Below the pieces are notes generated by a model. That model searched no databases and had not been told where the DNA came from. It saw only the letters and a program-made list of their open reading frames with translations. 64,000 bases of DNA, taken from positions 62,001 through 126,000 of the forward strand of contig VZTG01001074.1 in assembly GCA_013397845.1 (NCBI GenBank), read 5' to 3'. The translations under genes were made by a program, and so were the position numbers. The DNA is from Melanocharis versteri. Taxonomy: Eukaryota > Chordata > Aves > Passeriformes > Melanocharitidae. Positions 35,403 to 45,845 of this stretch are shown here, in pieces (positions within the stretch are counted from its first letter, which is position 1; every line of letters starts with the position of its first letter).

Positions 35403-38400
35403 ACAGTTTGATGTGGTAGCAAACACACCGATGGTTTCTTGTGGTGTATAAAAGCATGTAAGGAGAACATGAATTCAATTCTTACCATGAGAGAGCATGT
35501 GGCTTTGATCTATTGGCCTGCTTGTAGATCAGGACCACTGAGTTAGAAGGGAGGTGTGCACTACCTTCCTCCACCCAGAGAAGTCATTAACATATGCTCC
35601 CTACCATGAATTAAATGAGTTTAGATTCTCCTGACGATGCAAATAAACTCATGAAGCACTGCTCTATAGGGCTGCAAACTAACACATTTGAAAAGACTTT
35701 TGCAGCTTTTGTTTATCATTCCATATGATAAACAGCTACCTTCCCAAATTATCAGGAAAAGAAATTTTAACCATTCAGCAAATAACAAAAATTGTGTTTT
35801 AATGATAAATAAAAAGCCACAAAGCTCAGCATGTTTTGCTGAGAACCATTAACGAGGGAAGATGGTGAGGCCTGTAAATTTACCTTCCCTTTTGTTAACA
35901 CTCTTTTCCATCTGCAATCTATATACTTATATAAATATAGGTTCCTTACATAAAATTTAGAGAGAAACACCTAGATTTTGATGCTTATTTTCTTTCAGTT
36001 GCAGCCTGATCTGGTGTTGAAGTCTTTTGCAAAGCTGAAATGACTGAGTTCCTAATCCCACTATGTTTCTCTGAAAATCAGCACCATAATGATGACATTA
36101 ATTATTGTTGCCTTTGACTTCCCTTCCTTCATAAATATCAGCTTAAAAACCAACTATTAAAATAGCCTTCCTGTGGTAGGAAGCACCTTATCTTGTACTT
36201 TCGTGTCCCTGTAACATCTGCCTATGGTACTCTGAACTTTGCTGCTGCTCCCAATTAAAAGCAAAACAAAAAAACCCAAATAAACTTGATAATACTTTGT
36301 TGAAAAAGGACTTAAACAATATCCTGCTTGTTGGAGAAAACCCAACACGATGTGTTCCTTTAGTGTAGGAAATAGGATGCAGTCTTGGGACACAATAAAG
36401 CCCACAAAGTGCCCTTCCCTTACCTCTGCCTTCTGATCCCACCCCTGTGCTCCACGGGCTTTCCAAAGCTCACAGCACTTGTTTTCTGCTTGGTTATCCA
36501 AATAGAAGATACTGATATCTCCTTGATTTCCAAAAATTTCTGGCAATCTGTAAGGTCTGTGTTGCAGTGTGCATTTGGAAACACTCTCTCCTCCTTTTGC
36601 ACTCTTAAAATGTATTTTAACGGCTTAGTTATAAAAATCTTTAGTGTCTTCTGTACAAAAGCTTTAAAACTCCCTATTTATTTGGTTGCATCTGTCAATG
36701 AGATTTGGGAATTGCTTTATCTCGGGTACGTGTTTCAGGCCTCTATAGCAGACCTGTCTGAATTCAGCTGTTACCCTGGTTCAACCGAATGAACAGATTT
36801 ACACGACCCTGTCCCAGCACCAAAAACCCAAACCATCAAGAGAATGGGATTTATGCAAGCTAGTATCCAAACTGTAGCTAGTCTAAAAATACACACATGA
36901 GAGAAAAGCACAAGATAGTGGTTCCTTTGGGCTTGAATTTAGCCAAAATTCTATTGTTTGTGTATGCAGAGTTCATTTTGCCTGCACCAGCAGTGCACAT
37001 ACAGAATCCTCCCACAGCAGCCTGGGGAAATGAGAGCCCTGTTAGACTCCTGCTGCCTGCAGATGGGACACTGAACCCCAAACTGCCTGACACTGGAAGA
37101 TGATGATCGGATTGATAGAGACAAACAAGACAAGATATCACCATAAAGTCCCTGGAAACAAGACAGCAGGCAGGGGCAACCTGTTTCACTCACATCCTCA
37201 TGTTTAACTGTGGCCGGTTGGCTGTTCACAGGACTTTGTGCAGGCAAAAAGGAAACAAAAAGAGAGGATGAGCACGGGCAGGGTCGGTAGTGCTGATTGA
37301 GGATCTGCAGGGAAAGTCACAGGGTCTGCCCTGGCCCCAGACACAGCAGTGGGTGTTTTCCCAGAGAAGTGGCTGCTGGAGGAGACTCTGCAGAGTTAGA
37401 TGGTGGGACGAACGTTCTTCATCTCAAAATGGGTGTTGGCTCCTGTCGAAAGGGTGTCTCGATCTCTCCCCAAGAAAGGCATTGCCAGTACTTCTCTGCG
37501 ACTTGGCATGATCATCTGTCTCTTTTCCAGAGAAAACTGCTGCCCTGACTCCACCCTTCCATGTGATAGGGGAGGCTTAGCAACCACATGTAGATCTCAG
37601 TGACAGACGTGAGGAGAAGAGCTCTGTCCAGTATCTGAAGAGGGGAAAATATAAAGGTCCTTTGTCAAGCTACTGCAGACACAGGGTGTGAAATGCCTAA
37701 ATGCAGATTAAAAAAACTTTTAAAAGAAGAAGCAGAAAGCATCTCTGAAATTTTTCAGATTTTAGATAAAGAATGGTTTTTTGAACATGGTTTATAAAAA
37801 AACCCCTTAAAGGTTTATCTGAAAACTCATGGGGTTAATTACTGCTTGAAAGCATTGGTTCAGATGTCCAGTCTTCAATGGGGAAATGATCAGACCCCAT
37901 TAAAGGCCAATCAGGAGTCCCATTCAGAAAGGATTATCAGGAACAGAGTCATTTCTGTCTGAATTTCAGACTTGTGCACACTGACCTCAGAAAAATCCTG
38001 GCAAGTGTTTTTACAATTACTATATTCACAAAAATCTTCAAAAGGATTTTTCTCCAATTCCTCAATTATTTGCAAATAGATGACATTTAGCTGCATATCA
38101 CTCAAATTCACAATCCTCTTAAAAACATGTGGTCTTGATTTGGCACTATTTGTTTCCATTTGATGCAATTCTGTGACTCTGTATCAGATAATTGCATATT
38201 TCATTTGCCTTGCATATTGAAGCGAGGTCTGAATGCTGCTCTCCCAGCCCAGTTACTCCAGACTAATGAACAGCAAGCCAGAATACAGGGCTGGAAAACC
38301 AAAATCAAGGAGAACAATAATCAATGGCACTTCTATATATTTTTTCAAGAACATACAATGGTCAGTGCCGAGCTGAAATTTTATTTGTTTATACAATTGT

Positions 38401-39307
38401 CCCATTTGGAACTCCCCATCTGGAGCTAACTTCAGAAAATGTTTCATCCAAGTACTGAGTGGTACCTTCATCACTTATTATATCTTTCATTTTACACCCA
38501 CAATTAATATTACTCACAAATGAAAACCCTCAGTTGCCTGTCTGCATCATTTATCCACTTGATTGATAGCTGATGCAACTATTTTGGAGCGCAAAAGAGC
38601 GTCTGCATATTTGGAGGATACTTTAGCTGTCTAATTAGGTTTTTAACTCTGTGTGACGCAGAAATCATCTTCCAGCATCCTCCATATCCAAATTCTTTCC
38701 TAATTTATAATGATCAGGTTTGGACCACCTAAACAAGTGAGAAGCTACCAGTTTTATGTTCTGCTAGGAAAGGAATATTGAAAATAATTTTAATTAAAGG
38801 AAAATGTAATGGGATGATGTGCTCACTGGCACAGTAAATGCACACCTGCCTCAATATCAAAATTAGGATAGATACCAAAAAGGCTTAACATTTCAGAGTT
38901 AGCATGCTGAGACATCTTTTCAAAACATCCAAGAGAGCTGTGTCTCTCAGATGAAATGAAGTAGATTTCTTCAGATAATTCTACAGGCACTCCTACCTCT
39001 ACCTGGAAAGTGCATCTTGACTCCTTTCTCCAAAATGAACAGCGTGTATCGATGTTCGAAACTTGGAAAAAAAATAAAAATCTCAACACACTCATGTGTT
39101 CCTCTCAGAAAACAACCAGTCCTACGACACGTGCTTTAAATTACAGACGAGCCTCTGCACTTCACTGAATGAGGAGGGATTTTGGCATGCATTTACACCC
39201 TTTCTGAATGGGGGAAAGAGGAAACTATTTAGGGCTTGGTACCACTTATGCTCCACTTGCATAAACGGGGATTAGGCAGCAGAGGGTTACTAGAAAGCCT
39301 CCCTGCT
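35403..39307. other. AT-rich non-coding stretch
   Basis: No gene recognised. The plus-strand frame 36385-36792 (135 codons) and overlapping minus-strand frames at 36157-36546 cover the same bases and lack motifs. The part at about 38540-38680 has a dense set of homeodomain-like AT motifs (see findings). Nothing else stands out. Confidence 0.55.
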
Positions 39308-39370
39308 CCGAGGGGTGACCGCGCTGCGGATGCGCTTCCGCGACGGCTCGTGCGCGGAACGCTCGGGCTG
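39308..39370. other. Isolated CpG cluster
   Basis: About 13 CpG dinucleotides fall in roughly 63 bases, for example 'accgcgctgcggatgcgctt' and 'gcgcggaacgctcgggctg', inside CpG-depleted surroundings. It is far too short for a promoter CpG island and no exon is evident. It may be a locally unmethylated regulatory site, a GC-biased conversion spot or the remains of something inserted. Open frames cross it on both strands but carry no recognisable protein. Confidence 0.75.
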
Positions 39371-39523
39371 CACAAACAGGAAACCAGGTCTGCTTGCTCA
39401 GGAGGGAAAACGCTCCCGTGCCAGTGATTCCTTCCATGACAAAACAAAATTTACAGGCTGGCACATCTGAGTGGTATCAACTGTCATGAGTTGACTTTAA
39501 AATCAGGAAACTTCTTTCCACCA

Positions 39524-39524
<1 letters not shown>
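39371..39524. other. Spacer between CpG cluster and ATC tract
   Basis: About 150 bases of ordinary sequence. Nothing recognisable was seen. Confidence 0.6.

Positions 39525-39566
<42 letters not shown>
39525..39566. repeat. (ATC)14 microsatellite
   Basis: Fourteen perfect ATC units (ATG on the other strand). It is the longest perfect trinucleotide array in the window. No open frame of coding character runs through it. Tracts of this purity are normally length-variable between individuals. Confidence 0.98.
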
Positions 39567-39567
<1 letters not shown>

Positions 39568-41500
39568 CCAGGAGGTAGATGGTTAAATGATGGGATAGTC
39601 AGTAAGTGTATTTTTTTCCAGAGATGACCTTCCTGGGGGAGATACAGGAAATGAAGGTAAGTATACTGTAGTAGTACAATCTAGGATAATATCCATCCTT
39701 CCTCTGGGGAGGTTTCCCACAATACCTTGTCCTGAGGTCTTACTTCTTCTTATTTACAGTATATGCCTAGAGTAGAAATAAGGAGTACAACCCTGCAGTA
39801 CATTCAGGGGCTTCTAAAATGCTAATCATGATAAGAAAAATCAAGAGCATCTTCGTTTTCAAATAACTCCAGGTTTTCTGTAAAATTATGATTGGTTACA
39901 TTTTGATTTTCTAGGTTTGTTGCAAATGGAAGTGAATTGGACAACACTCGCCATCATAATTGCTTTCTGTGTGAAGAGGTCTTTTTCAGGCTGGGCTGGC
40001 TGCTGCTGTTTTAATCAGAAGGTTGTCTATTTGTATGTTAATAGTTTCATCCTGGTTTATTAGGCTTGTTGATGAAAAAGCAAAAATCAGATGCTTTACT
40101 ATTTTCAAGCTCCACTATTAATCTGTGATTTTTTTTGGTGCCAACACAGAACCATTTCAGCATCCTCTGCCTTAAATCCTCTTAATGAAAGCATGAAGAA
40201 TGACAAAATACTTCCTTTCATAAAGCAGAAGGCTGTGCCAATTCACTTTCAACATGCTCATTCAGTGGAACTGAGGTAAATATGTTACTCCACAGGTGCT
40301 TCTCCTTGCAATAACATACTCCCTAGTAATCCATTAAATTCATCGCATGCTCTGTTTAGTGCCTGCTCTGTGAACTGCCTAGCTGGTTAAGGTCATTGTG
40401 ATAATAGCACCAGGTTAAACAGCATGGGTGTGTTGAACTCTGACATCCATCCACTTTGCCCACAATACAGATAAGAAACCACGGGCAGCTTTAGAGGTGT
40501 AATATCTGCTCAGACCAACACGATCTTTTACCCTCTCCATCTCCTTATAAGCCAAAAACCTTGGATCAGAAAAATATCTTGAATCTCAGGACTCCTTAAA
40601 ATAATTTAGTGCATTTAGAAACAACAGATTGGTGACTGGAAGCTTTTCTGTTTGTTTGCACTTAGTGAGGGAGCCCAAAAGATGGGCAGGAGGAGCATGA
40701 GTGTCCTGGGGGGTGGTAGAGAGTGGGTTGGTGGTACCTGTGCTCAGGTGATCCAAAACAGCCCCACTGCTCTCCTGGTGCCTGGGGAGGAGCCTGAGAG
40801 CCATCACTGCTTTGTTCACAGTATCTTCCCTTCGCAGGTTTAAAAACAAGCTGGGTATAACTCCTGGATGATAACCTCCTTCATTACGGAGTTCCTGTTA
40901 AAGGCAGACGAATAATTGCCTGTTAGTAAGTCGCTATTAAATTCAGCCCAAATTCAGCCCCAGCAATCCTTACAAAAGCCTGACGGGTTTTATTTTATTA
41001 TTTCCTTCGCAGGGTGTTGGGAAGTGTAATCACTGGTAACTAATCAAACTTCTTTCAAACACCCACAAATATATAAAGAGAATGAAATGATTAATTATTG
41101 GGCTAAGCCATTTTAAATGAGACCTCATCTAAATGAGCAGATTTATTTCCAGAGCAAGCTGGGTGTAAATTTAGCTGGTTTTCAAAGCTCTGAATGTAAA
41201 GTATGCCTAGATTTGAGGATGAAGTGGGTTATGGGTGGCTGTAGAACCTCTCACAGACATCCAGCAATGCACAGCAGTGAAAAACAGACTGCAATTTTGC
41301 AAAATATTGTTTTAAACATAGTGTTACTGAGGTTAATAAGTGCTACTGTAGAGTACTGTTAATTACAGGCAGGAGTAGATGGGGGCATTAAACGGATAGA
41401 ATTTATAAAATTTCATTTAATAAAATTAAAATTAGCATTCTTTTCCCCCCACATAACTCTTTCATTCAAGGACAAGAATTAAAATATTTTGCCAAACTTC
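39567..41500. other. AT-rich non-coding stretch
   Basis: No gene recognised. A GC-richer patch at 40660-40810 keeps frames open on both strands (40586-40849 minus, 40652-40843 plus) without recognisable content. Confidence 0.55.
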
Positions 41501-41604
41501 CTTCCCTCTCTATTCTGTTCCTGGGGTTTCCAATCAGTTCCTTACCTTCCTATTTTGTTCCTTTCCTGCCTAGTTTGTTCCTTTCATTCTACTTATTTTG
41601 TTTC
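41501..41604. repeat. Degenerate minisatellite, 20-bp period
   Basis: Successive 20-base units at 41501, 41521, 41541 and 41561 all end in GTTC: 'tattctgttc', 'caatcagttc', 'tattttgttc', 'tagtttgttc'. A fifth, longer unit (41581-41604) ends 'ttattttgtttc'. The unit starts are pyrimidine-rich (CTTxC). The strand is almost entirely C/T with G only near the unit end, so it is a pyrimidine-rich tandem array, probably grown by slippage. Confidence 0.75.
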
Positions 41605-42259
41605 AGGATGGAGTTTTAAGGAGTAAAAAACCCACGAACATCTTTGATTTCCCTCTCGCTATCTTGAAAAATCCCAGGAATTTGCAAAAACTTTGCCACA
41701 GGAACTTTAACTCAGCACCATTACCTCAGTCTACTACAGTTATGATAATCATAATCTCTAGCAGTGTCTTTTCTTAGCAATGTCACTGGCTGTTCACTAC
41801 ATATTTATTTAAAAAGGAGTATTGTGGGAATAAAACACTTCTATCCATCTAAACATAAGTTCACAGAACTGCAATACCCCCCTCCAGAGACATGCAGCAT
41901 CACCCATATTTAGAAATAAATAATTAGAAATGAGGTAGCATTAATGTATACAATGAATATTCTTGCTCTCAGGCACAAAATACATTTCTGCTACTCAGTT
42001 TAATGCACAATAGTGTACACTTTTTTTACATACTAAACGTATTTAAAAATGTGAGAATCAGCCCCAGCAAAGCCCTGCTTGAAGAAATAACCCAAAACTG
42101 AGCTGATTAAGGGGCCTCAGCGCACAACACGGGTCGCACACATTGTGCACATCTGGGCATTGCACCCCCGCTTTGCCAGCGCTCCTGGAGGGAAACTGTC
42201 AGCACCAGAACCTTGGCAGAAACCTGCTTTTAAATGCAAACAAATATTTATGGAGAGCT
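41605..42259. other. AT-rich non-coding stretch
   Basis: No gene recognised. The sequence changes to GC-richer composition from about 42100 ('gcgcacaacacgggtcgcac'), leading up to the CpG cluster that follows. Confidence 0.55.
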
Positions 42260-42323
42260 TCTCCCTGAGTTGGGAATACCTAATCCCAACTAATTAGAGC
42301 TGCTGCAGCAGTGGGGAGGATCC
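42260..42323. promoter_or_regulatory. Possible homeodomain-factor binding cluster (tentative)
   Basis: An 8-bp inverted repeat (42268-42275 'agttggga', 42284-42291 'tcccaact') holds a TAATCCC motif, the preferred site of K50 homeodomain factors such as OTX, PITX and GSC. 'ctaattagag' (TAATTA core) follows directly. It adjoins a CpG cluster. Motifs of this length occur often by chance, so this is only a candidate. Confidence 0.25.
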
Positions 42324-42394
42324 ACGAGGAGCCGAGGTGTGCCGGCGCGTGTCCAGCCGCGCCAGCGCTCCTCCCGCGGCTCTCGCGCGGCGCA
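42324..42394. other. Isolated CpG cluster
   Basis: About 14 CpGs in roughly 71 bases, such as 'gccggcgcgtgtccagccgc' and 'ctcgcgcggcgcag', in an AT-rich setting. It is too short for a CpG-island promoter and no gene starts here that I can recognise. It is the second such knot within about 3 kb; the two sequences are not clearly related. Confidence 0.75.
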
Positions 42395-45300
42395 GTTTAT
42401 TTTTTGTGGCACACGTTTAACAGCCCAGTATTTCATACTCGTCCCCAAGGTAATTGGCAAAACAGGTTCCTAAAGCTATTTAACAATTTTAATGACAGCG
42501 GCTGAAAGATACACTAAAAAAAAAAATAACATTCTGAGCCAAACGTTTTTTTTTGTCAAGTGTCAGGGTTCCCAAATTTTCTGTTCCGTGGTGTTCTGTT
42601 TCTGTCAAAACTCTCGTTGAGGCTGTAGGTCACAAAAGAAGAATGAAGCCCTGGAAAGAGATACAATGACTACTTAATACTGTGTGGGATTATAAGCAGT
42701 GGCCTGTGGCAATTCCTTATGTCTCTCTGGGTAGTGATGCTTTTCCAGCACCATTTTTTGTCATCACACAATTCCATTGTGAAATACTCTTTTCATGAAG
42801 GAGGAAGAAAGAGCTGGTTACACCCTGCAGTGTTTTGGGGAAGACTAAGAAGCATGGTTTGCAGGGAGTATGTGTGAAATATGACATTTCATTATGCGTA
42901 ATTATTTTTTAACCAGCAATGTCCATGTTGAAATGAGCTTCTTATTTTTGGAATGCATGGGGAGTGGCTGGGGAGGGGAGTCATGTTTTTTTCCCTGTTA
43001 ATAAACTCAAGTCATTCTTATGCTAAGGCAATTTCTCAACAAAACAAATTTCTCTCCATCTGGGTAATGGCACACCCAAATGTGATTACATTACAAGAGA
43101 TTTTAAATTAAATTTCAAGGTAGGAGAGTTATTAATCCAATGCATTTGTCTTTATTATCATTGGATCTAAAACAATAAAAGACTTGAACTCACTTTTAAA
43201 TGGCAGTACTGTACTGGCTTCTTATAGCAACGTGGGTTTGAGCCGAAATCCTCAGAAATTTATGTGTTTTGGGTCAGGCCCCAAAACTCTTTCAAAAGGT
43301 GGAGCAGGAATGGCTATATCCATCCCAGAGAGACAGAGGAGTTACCAAAGAGGCTCATTTGGTTTGGATTTCTTCTGAACTCAAACAGCAATATCCCACA
43401 CTGCTCCAGGAGTTTTCCTAAGCCACAGAGCTGACAGGGCAGTGAAGAGGCAGAAGGTACAGAACTGCCACAGTCAGAATTAAACATATTCCAGATTTAT
43501 AGCAAATCAAGACACACCACCTTGCAAAATCAGAGACTGTATTTTTAACAAACTGCTAAATGTTGCCCACTCTGATATTTCAAAAAGAAGTGTTTTCATG
43601 CACATGCAAAGGAATTGGATGCCCAAATGACTTGTGTTCATCTGCCTTCTTGTGTTCACAGGCACTCAGATTACATTTTGGATGCAAAACCAATTTTGTT
43701 TAAGCCCATAGCCAACAAAATGCAGTAAATAAATACAGAATGTATGAATCCCTCTTGAGTACTGTTTTTCAATCCATCATACATGAAATTGCAACTATCT
43801 CTGCTTACAAAACGAATGTGATCAGAATTTGTCATTACAGCATTATTTGTCCATTTTTTTCTTGGGGAATCTGACAGCTATCAGCTGATTACATTTGATC
43901 CAGCAAAAGAACATGGATTATACCAGTTCTTCAGCACAACAGAAAAAAAACCCACAGGAAGTAGCATGCTAAGTAATGTTATTACAAAAGGTTACTCTAT
44001 GATTCTCTAAAAAAATCAAAACATTACAAAACACCCGTTCTTCACATTTCAGCCCTTGAAGGATGAGCATGTCTGAGGTTCAGTTCATTCCACGCCCATG
44101 GATTTTGGGTGTTGGGCTTCCAAAAGCCTCAAGGCAACGAGTGGCAGTGATGGGCAGGACGTGATGCCCTGTGGCAGAGCCAGCCCAGGAGCTCAAGCCT
44201 TTCCAAAAGCCAATCCTGAGTCACAGGCAATGCCAGGAACACAGGGAGGTGAGTGTTTTGTAGGAAATCAGAGCAGTGCCTTTATGTTGTTCTTGGGGGA
44301 CTTCCCCTTTTCCACACGGAGTGGGGACCAGGGCTGTTCCATGCAATATTTCTGGGATTAGTTTCGGTTGCATTGGAAATCCACTATTTTAGACCAACAG
44401 CATGAATGTAAACGCACACTTGTGACAGCAGGTAGCACATAAAAGCATGTTTTTCTAGTTAATACAAGTGTCCCACTTAACAGCACTCTCTTCCTGAGGA
44501 CCCCACTGCAGCACAGAAGCAGGCAGCGCATTTCAGCGTGGGCATTCATTGCCACGCAGAAACAACTTAATCTTCACAGCATTCCCTCAGTAACTGCCTG
44601 TGCATGAGATTTCCAAATGCTCAGACATAATTCTCTCACTGGAGAGTACAGGCTGATTATGACAAACTCCATCAATTTTATTAGCCACACAGATGTTATA
44701 GATATATGTGAAAATCAACCATAATTCTTCCTGTGATGTGCATACTGGCACTGCTGCAGACGGTGTCTTTCCCCTCCACAACCCCAGAGCTTACAGGCTT
44801 CCTGCCACTCAGCCTCCATGTGGCCCCTGAGCTAAGATGCTCTTAAAAAGAGAAATATTAAAAGGATTAAAAATGACACTATTGCGCCAGTGGGTGACTG
44901 CAACCACAGAGTCCTGGCTGCTGCTGAAAACTGAAGTGAAATTCAGGGATGGGTTTGCTGCCCCGTGATCTGGGTGTGTGGGGGGTTTCTCCTCCGAGGT
45001 GCTCCTAACCAGCAGGTTTGTGGGGATAAGTGCAGTGGTTCCCCAGTGAACATCTCCAAAGCTGGATACCATGGGGCTGCATCTCTGGAGCTGGCAGGGG
45101 GCACAGCTGAGCTGCACAACCATCGAGGTCCTCCCGTAGTCCTTCTTCATTCTTGCCGTGGGGTCACGATGGCCACTATGTCTGTCTATGCAAGGCTGGG
45201 GCAAAATGCGCTCTTGAAGAGCTGTGAGAAATGTTTTCATCAAGATCATTCAGTCAGAGCCTTCCCTGGCTCCCAGCGCTGCGTCTCAAGGGCTCAGCAA

Positions 45301-45764
45301 GCAGAAGAAAAGTGATAGGAACAATTTAAAGAGAAAGATGAAGCCTAGAAGGGGTTGATGGCTTTAGTCCCTATTGCAGTGCACCTCTAGGAAGGCAGGG
45401 AAAGAAGCTGAAATGCAGATATGCTCTGGAGAGGCAGGTCCAGGAGTGAGGAGACCCATAAAGGCTCATCTCTAAAACCCTCTGCACCTCAGCCCTCCCA
45501 TCTGCAGCAGGTCCTCGGGTTCAATAACCCAGAGAGTGCAGCGGGCCATGCGTGCGGGGTGGAAGCAATTAGCAACTGCGAAGCACAGAGAAACCGCTGG
45601 TGGAGAGAATCACAGAGACGCAAAGTTATTATGGGCACACAGTTACCATAGTGATCGGTGTCTCAGAAATGCTAATAATAGTAAAATAAATAATACAGGC
45701 CGGGCAGGAAGAGCCCCTAGAGATGAATGTGAGCTGCTCCCCTCCAGAGGGACTGTGTGTACTG
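42395..45764. other. AT-rich non-coding stretch
   Basis: No gene recognised. It holds short A or T runs (for example 42517-42526 and 42548-42555). A GC-richer part at 44960-45300 has open frames on both strands (44809-45249 minus, 146 codons; 44965-45315 plus, 116 codons) that overlap and lack motifs. Around 43990 'actctatgattctc' resembles a CR1 tail but has no CR1 body beside it. Confidence 0.55.
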
Positions 45765-45845
45765 CTTTCTCAGCGCTCCTCGCCCCGCGCTGGCTGCGGC
45801 TCAGCTCCCTCCCGGGGTAACACACTGTGCTGCTGCGAGAGCGCT
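45765..45845. other. Small CpG cluster
   Basis: About 8-9 CpGs in roughly 80 bases, including 'cgccccgcgctggctgcgg' and 'gctgcgagagcgctgggtc'. It is weaker than the clusters at 39.3 and 42.3 kb. 'ccaagtgaaagtgg' and 'ttaagtgcttta' follow, which resemble NK-homeodomain (AAGTG) sites. No gene is visible. Confidence 0.6.

Noticed and set aside
35089..35451. Open frame, plus strand, 120 codons
   Set aside because: Its second half is antisense CR1 3'-UTR.
40455..40500. Possible MIR core around 'acagataagaaaccacggg'
   Set aside because: Only scattered similarity to ACAGATGAGGAAACTGAGG, with no supporting neighbouring blocks.
43993..44009. CR1-tail-like 'actctatgattctcta'
   Set aside because: The body of a CR1 3'-UTR is absent next to it, so the short match is probably chance.
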